Assembly (NCBI GenBank): GCA_017465145.1
Contig: JAFTWU010000007.1
Span: forward strand, 1-64,000
Source: Clostridia bacterium
GTDB taxonomy: Bacteria > Bacillota > Clostridia > Christensenellales > Borkfalkiaceae
DNA length: 64,000 nucleotides
Reading direction: 5' to 3'
A program made the translations under genes and the position numbers. Each line of letters opens with the position of its first letter. Position 1 is the stretch's first letter. Below the pieces are notes generated by a model. That model searched no databases and was not told the origin of the DNA. It was given only the letters and a program-made list of their open reading frames with translations. This document shows, one piece after another, positions 44,290-53,846 of this stretch.

Positions 44290-44732
44290 TTATTTTTTAA
44301 TCAACTTTAGTTATTAACGTTGTGGAATTTTATTTTTCCATTTTTTTAGCCTTCTTAATAACCATTAATATTATTCAAAATTTAATTAATAATTTAATTT
44401 TAATTCATTTTCGGCGCTTAAACATAACTATTACAATAAATTTTTATCAACGTGTTAATTTTCTATCAACTTTTTATAAAGTTATTATCAACACTAAAAA
44501 CAACTGATAAAGACAAGCCTTTTTATACTTGTCCACAAAATTAACATACTCTACTATTAATACGACTATTTTAAAAATTTTAAAGAAAAAGATATCATAT
44601 CTAAGGGGTTTGAGCGTTAAAAAAATTAAACGATTTTTATTTTAATAAAAGGCTAGTAAAAAACAAAATTCCCTTGATTTTTAGTGGGTAATAATATATA
44701 ATATTATTATATATTAAATTTTTGGAGTTACC
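44290..44732 (+). other. oriC: Putative replication origin (oriC)
   Basis: A gene-free gap between divergent rsmG and dnaN. DnaA-box-like sites include TTATCAACG (44444-44452), TTATCAACA (44485-44493), TTGTCCACA (44529-44537), and weaker sites such as CTATCAACT (44463) and TGTGGAATT (44321). A very AT-rich segment (44691-44722, alternating AT) lies just before dnaN and could be the unwinding element. No DnaA boxes were found upstream of dnaA. Confidence 0.65.
44674..44702 (+). promoter_or_regulatory. Sigma-A promoter of dnaN
   Basis: TTGATT (44674-44679) and TATAAT (44697-44702), spacer 17, overlapping the AT-rich part of the origin. Confidence 0.65.
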
Positions 44733-45836
44733 ATGAAAGTTATTTGCGACGGTTTAGATTTATCTGATGCTGTGTTAAAGGTTAGTAAGGCTTTATCAGT
44801 TAAGGCGGCTAACCCTGTTTTAGAAGGTATTAAAATTACTGCGGAAGGCAACACGCTAACCCTTCTTGCCACCGACACCGAACTTACCATTGAAAAGAAA
44901 ATTAAAGCAGACGTTTTAATGGAAGGTGAAACTGTTGTCGTTGGTAAATATTTCGTAGATTTTGTTAAAAAACTAGAAAAAGAACAAGTTGAACTATCTA
45001 GATTATACGATGCTCAACTTCAAATAAAGTATAGCGATAGCGAAAGTGAATTACAAGTTTTCCCTGCTGAAAGTTTTCCTAAAATTGATAAGGGTATGGA
45101 AGACGGCGCCTATTTTGAAATTTCACAAGTAGATTTTAAATCTATCGTTGAAAAGGCAACTATTTCTTGTTCAGTTGACGATAGCAGGCCTATATTAAAA
45201 GGTTGTTTATTTGAAATTGAAGGTGGAAATTTAACTTGCGTTGCATTAGACGGCTTTAGAATGAGCGTAGTTAATAAAGAAGTTACCGCTAGTGGTGATT
45301 TTAAGGCGGTTATTCCTGCAAGAGCGCTTAACGAAATAGTTAGACTTTTAGATAAAGAAGAACAAAACTTAAAAATTTATATTAAGGGTAATTCACTTTT
45401 CGTTTCTGTGGAAAACACAACCCTTATTTCACGCTTAATTGAAGGTGAATTCGTTAAATATCGCCATATTTTACCATCATCTTTTGCAAACACAGTTACC
45501 GTTAATAAAAACGCACTTTTATCTAGTATCGAACGTGCTGCAATCGTTGCTAGAAACGATAGATATAACGTTGTTAAATTTGAAGTTAAAGAAGATTTAA
45601 TGACAGTATCAGCAAAAAGTGAAATAGGTAACGTAAATGAAAACGTTAACGTTAACCTAGACGGTAAAGATATTACTATTGCATTTAACGGCAAATACGT
45701 TAGTGAATATTTAAGAGTTTGTGGTGAAGAATTTGTAACTCTTAACCTAAATTCACCCATTGACCCGTGCATTATTAAGTCAGTTAGCGGTCAAGGATTT
45801 TTATATTTAGTCCTTCCCGTAAGAATAAACGCTTAA
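44733..45836 (+). CDS. dnaN: DNA polymerase III sliding clamp (beta)
   Basis: The beta clamp encircles DNA and tethers the replicase. The 367-aa protein has three clamp domains: NPVLEGIKITAEGNTLTLLA in the first, DDSRPILKGCLFEIEGGNLT and ALDGFRMSV in the second, and the C-terminus YLVLPVRIN. TTGGAG precedes the ATG. It usually follows dnaA; here dnaA is more than 4 kb downstream, with the rpmH cluster in between. Confidence 0.97.
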   Translation: MKVICDGLDLSDAVLKVSKALSVKAANPVLEGIKITAEGNTLTLLATDTELTIEKKIKADVLMEGETVVVGKYFVDFVKKLEKEQVELSRLYDAQLQIKYSDSESELQVFPAESFPKIDKGMEDGAYFEISQVDFKSIVEKATISCSVDDSRPILKGCLFEIEGGNLTCVALDGFRMSVVNKEVTASGDFKAVIPARALNEIVRLLDKEEQNLKIYIKGNSLFVSVENTTLISRLIEGEFVKYRHILPSSFANTVTVNKNALLSSIERAAIVARNDRYNVVKFEVKEDLMTVSAKSEIGNVNENVNVNLDGKDITIAFNGKYVSEYLRVCGEEFVTLNLNSPIDPCIIKSVSGQGFLYLVLPVRINA

Positions 45837-45841
45837 TTTAA

Positions 45842-45870
45842 TTGACAAAAAGTTATTTTATATATAAAAT
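45842..45870 (+). promoter_or_regulatory. Sigma-A promoter of rpmH operon
   Basis: TTGACA (45842-45847) and TAAAAT (45865-45870), 17 bases apart, start the rpmH-rnpA-yidD-yidC-jag run. Confidence 0.7.
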
Positions 45871-45911
45871 ATTATAGCAATTTAAAATAAAACCTTTAAG
45901 GAGAAAATAAA

Positions 45912-46046
45912 ATGAAACAGACTTACCAACCCAAAAAGAGACAAAGAAGTAAAGTTCACGGTTTTAGAGAAAGAATGAAAACTAAAAACGGTAGAAACGT
46001 TTTAAAGCGTCGTCGTAACAAAGGTCGTCATAAACTTTCTGCTTAA
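45912..46046 (+). CDS. rpmH: 50S ribosomal protein L34
   Basis: A 44-aa basic protein: [18 protein letters not shown], then [20 protein letters not shown], ending HKLSA. This is canonical L34. AAGGAG lies 8 bases upstream. It is first in the rpmH-rnpA-yidD-yidC-jag operon. Confidence 0.97.
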   Translation: MKQTYQPKKRQRSKVHGFRERMKTKNGRNVLKRRRNKGRHKLSA

Positions 46047-46061
46047 TTAAGAGAAAAGTAG

Positions 46062-46397
46062 ATGAAATTTGATTTCAGGTTAAAAAAAGAAAAAGATTTT
46101 GAAATTGTTTTCAAAAAAGGAAAAAGATTATTTTCCAAAAACCTTACGCTAGTTTACGTGCCCGCTGAAATTCTTAAGGCGGGCTTTGCCGTAGGTAAAA
46201 AACACGGCGGAAGTGTTAAACGTAACAGAATTAAAAGGCTTTTAAGAGAATCTTTTAGAAGTTTTCTGCCAGATTTATTAAATGGTGGGCAAAACTTCTT
46301 TTTTGTTTTTATACCTAAACAAAATAAAGACTATAATTTAGTTGATTTTAAAAAAGAAATGGACTACCTTTTTAGAAAAGGTGGATTTTTGGTATAA
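46062..46397 (+). CDS. rnpA: Ribonuclease P protein component
   Basis: 111 aa. RnpA assists the RNase P RNA in maturing tRNA 5' ends. The RNR signature is in KKHGGSVKRNRIKRLLRESF (about 45-65). Its partner RNA lies in the same window at 53847-54191. AGAGAAAAGTAG precedes the ATG. It is separated from yidD by 2 bases. Confidence 0.96.
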   Translation: MKFDFRLKKEKDFEIVFKKGKRLFSKNLTLVYVPAEILKAGFAVGKKHGGSVKRNRIKRLLRESFRSFLPDLLNGGQNFFFVFIPKQNKDYNLVDFKKEMDYLFRKGGFLV

Positions 46398-46399
46398 TT

Positions 46400-46633
46400 A
46401 TGCTTAAGTTTTTTTCTATTAAACTTATAAAATTTTATCAAAAGTATTTATCTAAAGGCACCTGCATGTATATTCCGTCTTGTTCGCAATATATGATAGA
46501 GGCTATTCTTAAACACGGCTTTTTTATTGGTGTTACACTTGGCGCGTTTAGAATTTTGCGCTGTACACCTTGGTGCAAGGGCGGTTTAGATAAAGTTCCC
46601 GATAAAAAAAGTGTAGTTAAATGGGTTTATTAA
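46400..46633 (+). CDS. yidD: Membrane protein insertion efficiency factor YidD
   Basis: 77 aa. Typical motifs are YLSKGTCMYIPSCSQYMIEA then LGAFRILRCTPWCKGGLDKV. It sits between rnpA and yidC with gaps of 1-2 bases, as in many bacteria. Confidence 0.96.
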   Translation: MLKFFSIKLIKFYQKYLSKGTCMYIPSCSQYMIEAILKHGFFIGVTLGAFRILRCTPWCKGGLDKVPDKKSVVKWVY

Positions 46634-46634
46634 A

Positions 46635-48179
46635 ATGAGTACAATATTTTTTGCATTACCAGATAGCGGTAATTGGCTTGTTCATATTATCGCTTGGCTA
46701 GTAAAAATAACTTCATCAGTTGGTTTTGGTGTAATTTTGTTTACCTTACTATTAAAACTTATTACACTACCATTTGATTTTCTATCAAGGGCGTCAATGC
46801 GCAAAAACTCTCTTAAAATGGAAGAAATGCGCCCCGAACTTGAAAGACTTCAAAAACAATACGCTAACGATAAAAACTTATATAACCAAAAAATGATGGC
46901 TTTATATAAAAAGAACGGCTATTCTATGTGGGGTAGTTGTTTGCCAACTATTTTAACTTTGGTTATTTTTATCGTTGCAATTAACGGTTTTAACAGATAT
47001 TCACAATTTAGTAACCAATCGTATTTTTATAATATGACTCAGTCTTATAACCAAGTTATTTACGATGGTTTTAACGAAGTTGAAGAATACGTTACTAAAG
47101 ACGCTAACGGCGACGTTGTTTTAGACGTTGAAAAACTTTATGCTTTGACGGGCGGTGTTGACGGCGACCATAATTATACCGATGCAAACGGCAGTAATTT
47201 AGTTGTTAATCATAGAGACACCGGCAGTAAATCGGAAAACGGCGTTAATGAAAAATACGCTAACTTAACCGTTAAAACAGACGGTTATATGGACGTTTCT
47301 TTCGATTTAACTATAAAGGAAGAAAATGCCACTATCACCTATCACCCAGGTAATTATAAATATCAGGCAAAAGATAGCTATTTAAGTGGTAACACGGAAA
47401 TTTTCTATAAAGAAACTGTTGAAAGCAACGCTGTTAATTACGACGATTTTAGAACGGCGGAAATTAATAGAATTTTAGCAGAAGACCCAACTGCCGGTGT
47501 AGACGTAAATAAAATTGCAAACGACTTTATTAAAAACGTTTGTGAATATCAAGCGGCAGAAACTTACCGTGCAGAACAAGATAGTTTCTTGTGGATTAAA
47601 AATATTTGGGCATCTGATATTCCTTGGAAACACCCCGTTGCTAAAGACGCTGCCGAATTTAACAAGATTAACAGAACTAATATCGGTAACGACGAATATG
47701 CAGCATTAACCGCAAAACTTTCTTATGAAAAAACTCAAGCAAACGGCTATTTAATTTTAGTTGTTTTAACCGTTGCCACGTCTTTCTTATCACAATGGAT
47801 TACCACTCGTTCACAAAAGGCGCAAATGGAATTGCAAACCGTTGACGGACAAGGTATGCAAACCCAAAAAATGATGATGTGGATGATGCCTATTATGATG
47901 GCGGTATTCGCGTTCATTTATACTTCTGCATTTGCAATTTACATTATTTTAAGTTCGGTATTAGGTTTAGCAACTACCCTGCTTATAAATCTTATTGTTG
48001 ATAGAAAATATAAGAGTAAGAGCGGTAAAACTGAAGTAGTTCGCAGTAAAGTTCATACCCCTAAAGTAGAGCCTAAAAAGAAAGAAGAAAAGAAAAAAGG
48101 CGGTCTTTTTGCTAAAAAAGAAGAACCTGCAAAGAAAGACTTCTTATCTGGTTTAGCGGATAAAAAGAAAAGAAAATAG
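46635..48179 (+). CDS. yidC: Membrane insertase YidC with large extracytoplasmic insertion
   Basis: 514 aa. YidC inserts proteins into the membrane. The core has a first helix near 28-50 (GFGVILFTLLLKLITLPFDF), the cytoplasmic coiled hairpin (MRPELERLQKQYANDKN), and a second helix near 105-120 (PTILTLVIFIVAING). Further helices are YLILVVLTVATSFLSQW (about 375) and around 420-450. Firmicute YidC/SpoIIIJ is usually about 260 aa. Here about 250 residues (125-370) sit between the second and third helices and should lie outside the cell. The C-terminus is Lys-rich, as in ribosome-binding forms. Confidence 0.94.
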   Translation: MSTIFFALPDSGNWLVHIIAWLVKITSSVGFGVILFTLLLKLITLPFDFLSRASMRKNSLKMEEMRPELERLQKQYANDKNLYNQKMMALYKKNGYSMWGSCLPTILTLVIFIVAINGFNRYSQFSNQSYFYNMTQSYNQVIYDGFNEVEEYVTKDANGDVVLDVEKLYALTGGVDGDHNYTDANGSNLVVNHRDTGSKSENGVNEKYANLTVKTDGYMDVSFDLTIKEENATITYHPGNYKYQAKDSYLSGNTEIFYKETVESNAVNYDDFRTAEINRILAEDPTAGVDVNKIANDFIKNVCEYQAAETYRAEQDSFLWIKNIWASDIPWKHPVAKDAAEFNKINRTNIGNDEYAALTAKLSYEKTQANGYLILVVLTVATSFLSQWITTRSQKAQMELQTVDGQGMQTQKMMMWMMPIMMAVFAFIYTSAFAIYIILSSVLGLATTLLINLIVDRKYKSKSGKTEVVRSKVHTPKVEPKKKEEKKKGGLFAKKEEPAKKDFLSGLADKKKRK

Positions 48180-48222
48180 TATATAATAAGTGCTTTAATT
48201 TAAGCACATAAGGAGATAGACA

Positions 48223-49053
48223 ATGCAATTTACAGCAAAGACGACGGAAGAAGCAATCGCATTGGGTTTAGAAACGCTTGGAATAGAAAAAGAACAAGCG
48301 GACGTTATTATCATTGAAGAACCCACCAAGGGACTTTTTGGCAGAGTTAAAGGAAAGGCTGTCGTTGATATCGTTTCAAAACAAACCGACTTAGAACGCG
48401 CAACCACTTTCGTTCAAAAGGTTTTAGATTTAATGGGACTTGAAGTTAAGGCAGTATTAAATGAAGATGGTGAAAACGCCGTTATCAACCTTGAAGCAAG
48501 CGAACCGTCTTTTATTACCGGTCATCACGGCGAAGTTTTAGACGCTATTCAAACGTTAGCAGGAGCATCTGCAAACATCGGCAACAAAGTTTACAAAAAG
48601 GTTGTAGTTGACTGCGAAAGTTACCGTGGCAAGCGCGAAGATACCCTTATTAAACTTGCTAAAAAGTTAGAAACAAAGGCAACGGATATGAGAAGGGAAG
48701 TTATTTTAGAACCTATGTCCCCCTTTGAAAGAAGAATTATCCATATGGCGCTTAGCGAAAGCACCACCGTTACCACTAAGAGCGACGGAAAAGAACCCAA
48801 CCGCTACGTTGTAATTGTTCCTAACGATAAAGACGAATTTTCTAAGCCCTATAACGCAGGCAGAAATAACGACCACGGTAGACGCGACAATAGGCGCGAC
48901 AATAGGCGCGGTGGTAAAGGCGGTAAAAATTTTGGCAAACGCGATGATAGACGCGGTGGCAGAAAACCCCAAATGAGCGGTGAAAAGAAAAAATCATCTT
49001 CTACCATTTCGTTTGGCACTTACCTTGGCAACAGCCTAAAAGACAATATATAA
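48223..49053 (+). CDS. jag: RNA-binding protein Jag (SpoIIIJ-associated)
   Basis: 276 aa. The Jag N domain (1-55: TEEAIALGLETLGIEKEQAD, then FGRVKGKAVVDI), a KH-like domain (about 85-150: EPSFITGHHGEVLDAIQTLA) and an R3H domain (about 155-200: MSPFERRIIHMALSE) are in order. The last 75 residues are disordered, with Arg-Asp-Asn repeats (RRDNRRDNRRGGKGGKN). It follows yidC. mnmE, which often follows jag, is absent here. Confidence 0.94.
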   Translation: MQFTAKTTEEAIALGLETLGIEKEQADVIIIEEPTKGLFGRVKGKAVVDIVSKQTDLERATTFVQKVLDLMGLEVKAVLNEDGENAVINLEASEPSFITGHHGEVLDAIQTLAGASANIGNKVYKKVVVDCESYRGKREDTLIKLAKKLETKATDMRREVILEPMSPFERRIIHMALSESTTVTTKSDGKEPNRYVVIVPNDKDEFSKPYNAGRNNDHGRRDNRRDNRRGGKGGKNFGKRDDRRGGRKPQMSGEKKKSSSTISFGTYLGNSLKDNI

Positions 49054-49088
49054 TATATATAATGTAAAAAGAAAAATATCGTAAAAAG

Positions 49089-49117
49089 AAAACTCCCGTT
49101 TATGCGGGAGTTTTTTG
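49089..49117. terminator. Terminator between jag and recF
   Basis: AAAACTCCCG and CGGGAGTTTT form a 10-bp stem followed by T. It serves two converging genes. Confidence 0.85.
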
Positions 49118-49179
49118 TTTATTAATTTAATCATATATACGTTTAATTATATACCGTTAATTTTATACCGTTTGTTTTT

Positions 49180-50295
49180 TTATTTTTTAGGAGCAAAGGT
49201 TTTTTGCTCTTTTAATTTACCTTCTTTTATTACCTTTTTATTGTATAGATAGTTTTTAAAAACCGTTCTGTCAATTTCCGTTGCGGTAAATATCGTTTGC
49301 AAGTGTTCAACAAGTGAAACAAGTTTTCTTTGGCGGGACTTATCAAGTTCACTTAAAACGTCGTCTAAAATAAGTATGGGGTATTCCCCGCTACGCGCCC
49401 TAAACGTTTCCGTTTCGGCAAGTTTAAGCGACAATGCAACCGAACGCTGTTGACCTTGAGAGCCGAACACCCTTACGTCGGTATCGTTTAAGGTAAACTT
49501 TATATCGTCACGGTGCGGTCCTATTGAAGTAAAACCAAGGCGCATATCCTTTTCTAAAGCGGTTTTAAGGTCTTCTTTTAAGGCGTAGGCAATTTCATCT
49601 TCTTCACCGTAATATCCGCTTTCCGTTTTCATTTTTAATTTTTCTTTGCCGTCGGTAAGCCTTGCGTGTTTTTCTTCTGCAATAGGTGCGATTTCCGCTA
49701 AAAATCCGTTTCTTGCCTTTATAATTTTTGCCGCTTCTTTTGAAAGTTGCACGTCCCAAATAGGCAACGTTTCCCTTATTAAATAGGCATCGGGGTCTTT
49801 AAGTAAATTATTTCTTTGCGCCAAAATTTTGTTATATTTTTGCAAGGCGTAAAAATAACTTTTTGAAAGTTGAGATAAAGATAAGTTCATAAACCTTCTT
49901 CTATCTTCAGGGCTTTCTTGCACAAGTTTAAGTTCGGAAGGGTTAAAAAATACGCTGTTAATACAACCTAGCATTTCGCCTATTTTCAAAACTTCAACTT
50001 CGTTTACGTAAACGGACTTTTTATCGTTTTTGTTAAAGTTTATTCTAACCGAAACGTCGCCGTAATTAGATTGCGCGATACCTTTAATTTCCGCCCTTTC
50101 TTCACCCGTTCTAATTACAAGCCTATCTTTGTTGGCGCGCGGAGAGTACCCCGTGCAAAGAAAAAAGATTGCCTCGGCGGCGTTGGTTTTACCTTGAGCA
50201 TTAGAACCGGTTAAAATATTTATTCCGTCAGTAAAACACAGCGTTTCTTCGGTGTAGTTGCGGAAATTTTTAAGATATAGGTTTTTAATAAACAT
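49180..50295 (-). CDS. recF: DNA replication and repair protein RecF
   Basis: 371 aa, an SMC-like ATPase that loads RecA on gapped DNA. Walker A is ILTGSNAQGKTNAAEAIFF, signature FGSQGQQRSVALSLKLA, Walker B YPILILDDVLSELDKSRQ. The gene is inverted relative to dnaA and dnaN and is separated from dnaN by the rpmH operon, unlike the usual dnaA-dnaN-recF order. I see no clear ribosome site upstream of the ATG at 50295. Confidence 0.96.
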   Translation of the reverse strand: MFIKNLYLKNFRNYTEETLCFTDGINILTGSNAQGKTNAAEAIFFLCTGYSPRANKDRLVIRTGEERAEIKGIAQSNYGDVSVRINFNKNDKKSVYVNEVEVLKIGEMLGCINSVFFNPSELKLVQESPEDRRRFMNLSLSQLSKSYFYALQKYNKILAQRNNLLKDPDAYLIRETLPIWDVQLSKEAAKIIKARNGFLAEIAPIAEEKHARLTDGKEKLKMKTESGYYGEEDEIAYALKEDLKTALEKDMRLGFTSIGPHRDDIKFTLNDTDVRVFGSQGQQRSVALSLKLAETETFRARSGEYPILILDDVLSELDKSRQRKLVSLVEHLQTIFTATEIDRTVFKNYLYNKKVIKEGKLKEQKTFAPKK

Positions 50296-50415
50296 AAAAA
50301 TAATTTAAAAAATTAATAAAAAAGTTTTAAAAAGTGGCATTTTTAACTTTATTTTCTTTCCAATTTATTATATAATGTTTTTTACCTAAATGCAACAGAT
50401 AAAACGGAGCCCATA

Positions 50416-51753
50416 ATGGAAAATTATGAAATTTTATGGAAATCGTCTATACTACCAGAACTTGAAAAAATAGTTAGCACGATTTCTTACGATACCTATA
50501 TTACCATGCTAACGCCGGTAGACGTTGTTGGCGATAAAATTGTTTTGTGCACGCAAAGCAAACTTTTTGCCGATACCGTTACTTCTAGCATGAAAGGTAA
50601 AATTTTAGAAGCACTTTCTAAAAGCAACACGGGTATCAACGATTTTTCCGTTGTTGTGGCAAAAGACCGTGATGAATATTTAAGTCAGTTAGAAGCATCT
50701 GGCAATGATGAACTTGCAAACACGGGCTCTCCCATAGACCCCAAACTTACCTTTGAATCTTTCGTTGTCGGCTCTTCTAACGAATTTATTTACGCTGCAG
50801 CAAAAGCCGTTGCGGAAAACCCAGGCGAATCGTATAACCCCCTATTTATTTACGGTGGCACGGGGCTTGGCAAAACGCATATTTTAATGGCTATTGCAAA
50901 CTATCTAAAGGTCTATAAGCCGTCGGTTAAGTGCCTTTACGTTACTTGCGAACACTTTACCAACCAAATGGTTGAAAGTTTATCTAAAGGCAAACTTACC
51001 CCTGCAGACTTCCGCAGAAAATATAGAAACGTTGACGTGTTGCTTATCGACGACGTTCAATTTTTAGCAAAGAAACAATCTACTCAAACGGAATTTTTTA
51101 ACACCTTTAACGAACTTGTTGCGCAAAACAAACAAGTGGTGCTAACTAGTGACCGTCCCCCACACGAAATTGAACTTTTAGAAGAACGCTTGCGCACCCG
51201 TTTTGAAGGCGGACTTTTAGCAGACGTTCAAACCCCCGATTTAGAAACTAGAATTGCAATACTTCGCCGTAAAGCAGAAGAAAGAAAGGCGGTTATCGAC
51301 TTAAAAGTTTTGTCGTATATTGCAGAGAAAAACGATTGCGATATAAGAACGCTTATCGGCAAACTCACCCGTGTAATTTTTGCATCTAAATTGCACGAAC
51401 GCGCCATTACCATCGACCTTGTTAACGACGCGCTTAAGGAATCTGCCGTAGAAAGCCACGAAGAATTACAAGTAGAAGATATTATCAACTGCGTATGTAA
51501 CTTCTATAAAGTATCTAAAAGCGATATTTTGGGCAAAAAGAAGAATAAAGAGTTCGTTGAGCCCCGCCAAATTTGTATTTACGTTATAACGGAAATGATG
51601 AACCTACCACTTATGACGGTTGGCAGTAAAATGGGTGGCAGAGACCACGCGACCGTAATATATTCACGCGATAAAATTGCCGAACAAATTAAAACGGATT
51701 CTAAACTTGCAACGGCAATTAACGATATAAAGAAGATGCTACTTAAACAGTAA
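50416..51753 (+). CDS. dnaA: Chromosomal replication initiator DnaA
   Basis: 445 aa. Domain I covers about 1-85. The AAA+ domain has Walker A (FIYGGTGLGKTHILMAIANY) and Walker B (VDVLLIDDVQFLAKKQS). Domain IV ends with the DNA-binding signature MGGRDHATVIYSRDKI. An ACGGAG site precedes the ATG. dnaA is downstream of an inverted recF and upstream of mnmG. No DnaA boxes were seen in its promoter region. Confidence 0.98.
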   Translation: MENYEILWKSSILPELEKIVSTISYDTYITMLTPVDVVGDKIVLCTQSKLFADTVTSSMKGKILEALSKSNTGINDFSVVVAKDRDEYLSQLEASGNDELANTGSPIDPKLTFESFVVGSSNEFIYAAAKAVAENPGESYNPLFIYGGTGLGKTHILMAIANYLKVYKPSVKCLYVTCEHFTNQMVESLSKGKLTPADFRRKYRNVDVLLIDDVQFLAKKQSTQTEFFNTFNELVAQNKQVVLTSDRPPHEIELLEERLRTRFEGGLLADVQTPDLETRIAILRRKAEERKAVIDLKVLSYIAEKNDCDIRTLIGKLTRVIFASKLHERAITIDLVNDALKESAVESHEELQVEDIINCVCNFYKVSKSDILGKKKNKEFVEPRQICIYVITEMMNLPLMTVGSKMGGRDHATVIYSRDKIAEQIKTDSKLATAINDIKKMLLKQ

Positions 51754-51781
51754 AGTAAACGCTTTTAATAAAATTAAAAAC

Positions 51782-51816
51782 AAAAGTTTACTGCTAAACG
51801 GCGGTAAACTTTTTTG
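51782..51816 (+). terminator. Terminator between dnaA and mnmG
   Basis: AAAAGTTTAC and GTAAACTTTT form a 10-bp stem with a T run ending 6 bases before the mnmG start. Confidence 0.65.
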
Positions 51817-51822
51817 TGAAAT

Positions 51823-53682
51823 ATGAAAAACAGTTATTTAGAAGGACAATTTGACGCCGTAGTTATCGGCGCTGGCCACGCTGGTGCAGAAGCGGCATTA
51901 GCCCTTGCAAGAACGGGGCAAAAAACGGCTATGCTAACACTTAACCTTGATAGCATAGTATTTTTGGCGTGCAATCCTTCTATCGGTGGAACGGCTAAAG
52001 GTCAAATCGTAAGGGAAATAGACGCGCTTGGCGGTGAAATGGGAATAAACGCCGATAAATCTCTTTTGCAAATCCGTATGCTTAACCGCGGTAAAGGTAC
52101 GGCTGTTCAGTCTTTGCGCGGTCAAACGGATAAAAACGTTTACCATCAATTTATGAAAAAAACGCTTGAAGAAACGGAAAATCTTAAGATTTTACAAGGC
52201 GAAGCGGTGGAAATTTTGGTGGAAAACGGCGCAGTTACGGGCGTTAAAACGGCTTTTGGCGGTATTTTAGAGTGCAAGGCGGTCGTTGTTGCAACGGGCG
52301 TATATCTTAACGGTAGCGTTATTGCGGGCGAGTGGAAGAAAAACGCCGGCCCTAACGGATTTGCACCCGCAAATGAATTGACGGCAAACCTTGTTGATTT
52401 AGGGTTTAACGTGCGCAGATTTAAGACGGGAACACCCGCTAGAATAGACGCAAGGTCGATAGATTTTTCCGTTTTAGAAGTTCAAGACGGCGAAACGGAC
52501 GTTTATCCCTTTAGTTTTATGACCGACGCTTTGCCCCAAAAACAAACGCCGTGCTATTTGACCTATACCAACGAAAAAACGCATAAAATAATAATGGACA
52601 ACTTGCACCGCTCTCCCCTATACTCTGGTATGATTAAGGGTACGGGACCAAGATATTGCCCGTCTATTGAAGATAAAGTTGTTCGCTTTAAGGATAAAGA
52701 CCGCCACCAACTATTTTTAGAACCCGAAGGTGGCAATACCAACGAAATTTACGTTCAAGGTATGTCAACTTCTTTACCCCACGACGTTCAAAAGGCTATG
52801 TACAGAACGGTTAAGGGGCTTGAAAATTGCGAGATTATGCGCTATGCATACGCTATAGAATACGACTGCATTGACAGTTTAGACCTTTACCCCACCCTAG
52901 AATATAAGCGCGTTGAAAACTTATATTGCGCGGGGCAAATTAACGGCACAAGCGGTTATGAAGAAGCGGGTGCACAAGGTTTAATTGCAGGGCTTAACGC
53001 GTCGCTTAAACTTCGCGGAGAGCCACCGCTAGTTCTTGGCAGAGACGACGGCTATATAGGTGTTTTAATTGACGATTTAGTTACCAAAGGCACTAACGAA
53101 CCTTACCGTATGATGACTAGCCGTGCGGAATATCGCATTGTTTTAAGGCAAGATAATCCAGATTTCCGCTTGACTGAAAAAGGCAGACGCGCGGGACTTG
53201 TTAGCGATGAAAGGTACGCTAAATATTTGCAAAGAAAAGCCGATTACGAAAAGGCAACCGCGCTAATGCAAACGGCATATAAGCCTAAGGAAACGGAAAA
53301 GCTGCTTAAAAATCACGGTTTTGAGGTGGCACAAAAATCCCTTACCGTTGCCGACCTTATCCGCCGTGGTATACCGCTAGATGAAATTATTTTAGAATTT
53401 GGCGGTTTTGAAGGCATTGATAAACATATTTTATCTACCGTGGAAACTGATGCTCAATACGAAGGGTATTTGGCAAAGGCGTTAGAACAAGTAGAAAAGG
53501 CAAAAAAACTTGAAGAAAGAATTTTGCCAGAAGATATCGACTATTTGTCAATTCAAGGCTTAAGAATAGAAGCAAGACAAAAGTTAGATAAAATTCGCCC
53601 CCGCTCTTTAGGGCAAGCAGGCAGAATTTCAGGCGTATCCCCCGCCGACATAGCGGTTTTAATGGTTTATTTGAAAAAATAA
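51823..53682 (+). CDS. mnmG: tRNA U34 carboxymethylaminomethyl synthase, MnmG/GidA
   Basis: MnmG, with MnmE, modifies U34 of some tRNAs. The 619-aa protein begins with the FAD-binding motif FDAVVIGAGHAGAEAALALA, followed by ACNPSIGGTAKGQIVREIDA. The family blocks YCPSIEDKVVRF and AGQINGTSGYEEAGAQGL are intact. There is no ribosome site before the ATG, and a terminator-like hairpin ends 6 bases upstream, so its translation start is odd. mnmE is not in this window. Confidence 0.97.
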   Translation: MKNSYLEGQFDAVVIGAGHAGAEAALALARTGQKTAMLTLNLDSIVFLACNPSIGGTAKGQIVREIDALGGEMGINADKSLLQIRMLNRGKGTAVQSLRGQTDKNVYHQFMKKTLEETENLKILQGEAVEILVENGAVTGVKTAFGGILECKAVVVATGVYLNGSVIAGEWKKNAGPNGFAPANELTANLVDLGFNVRRFKTGTPARIDARSIDFSVLEVQDGETDVYPFSFMTDALPQKQTPCYLTYTNEKTHKIIMDNLHRSPLYSGMIKGTGPRYCPSIEDKVVRFKDKDRHQLFLEPEGGNTNEIYVQGMSTSLPHDVQKAMYRTVKGLENCEIMRYAYAIEYDCIDSLDLYPTLEYKRVENLYCAGQINGTSGYEEAGAQGLIAGLNASLKLRGEPPLVLGRDDGYIGVLIDDLVTKGTNEPYRMMTSRAEYRIVLRQDNPDFRLTEKGRRAGLVSDERYAKYLQRKADYEKATALMQTAYKPKETEKLLKNHGFEVAQKSLTVADLIRRGIPLDEIILEFGGFEGIDKHILSTVETDAQYEGYLAKALEQVEKAKKLEERILPEDIDYLSIQGLRIEARQKLDKIRPRSLGQAGRISGVSPADIAVLMVYLKK

Positions 53683-53704
53683 AAGGATTAATTTATAAAA
53701 AAAC

Positions 53705-53737
53705 AAAAAGCACCACGAAAGTAGTGCTTTTTGTTTA
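53705..53737 (+). terminator. Terminator after mnmG
   Basis: AAAAAGCACCAC-GAAA-GTAGTGCTTTTT with one C-A mismatch, then T-rich. Confidence 0.75.
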
Positions 53738-53805
53738 TCTTTTAGATAACGTTTTTTGTTTACCTTTGTAAGTAGCGTTTTTGTTACCTTTTTACAAAAA
53801 GAAAA

Positions 53806-53836
53806 GCCTAGGTTATGGTTTAGCCACAACCTAGGC
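53806..53836 (-). terminator. Terminator of RNase P RNA
   Basis: On the minus strand GCCTAGGTT and AACCTAGGC form a stem, followed by TTTTCTTTTTG. It begins 11 bases past the 3' end of rnpB. Confidence 0.8.
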
Positions 53837-53846
53837 ATATTTATTT

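Noticed and set aside
50296..50415. Origin between recF and dnaA
   Set aside because: No DnaA-box-like sequence was found there; the boxes cluster at 44.4-44.6 kb.
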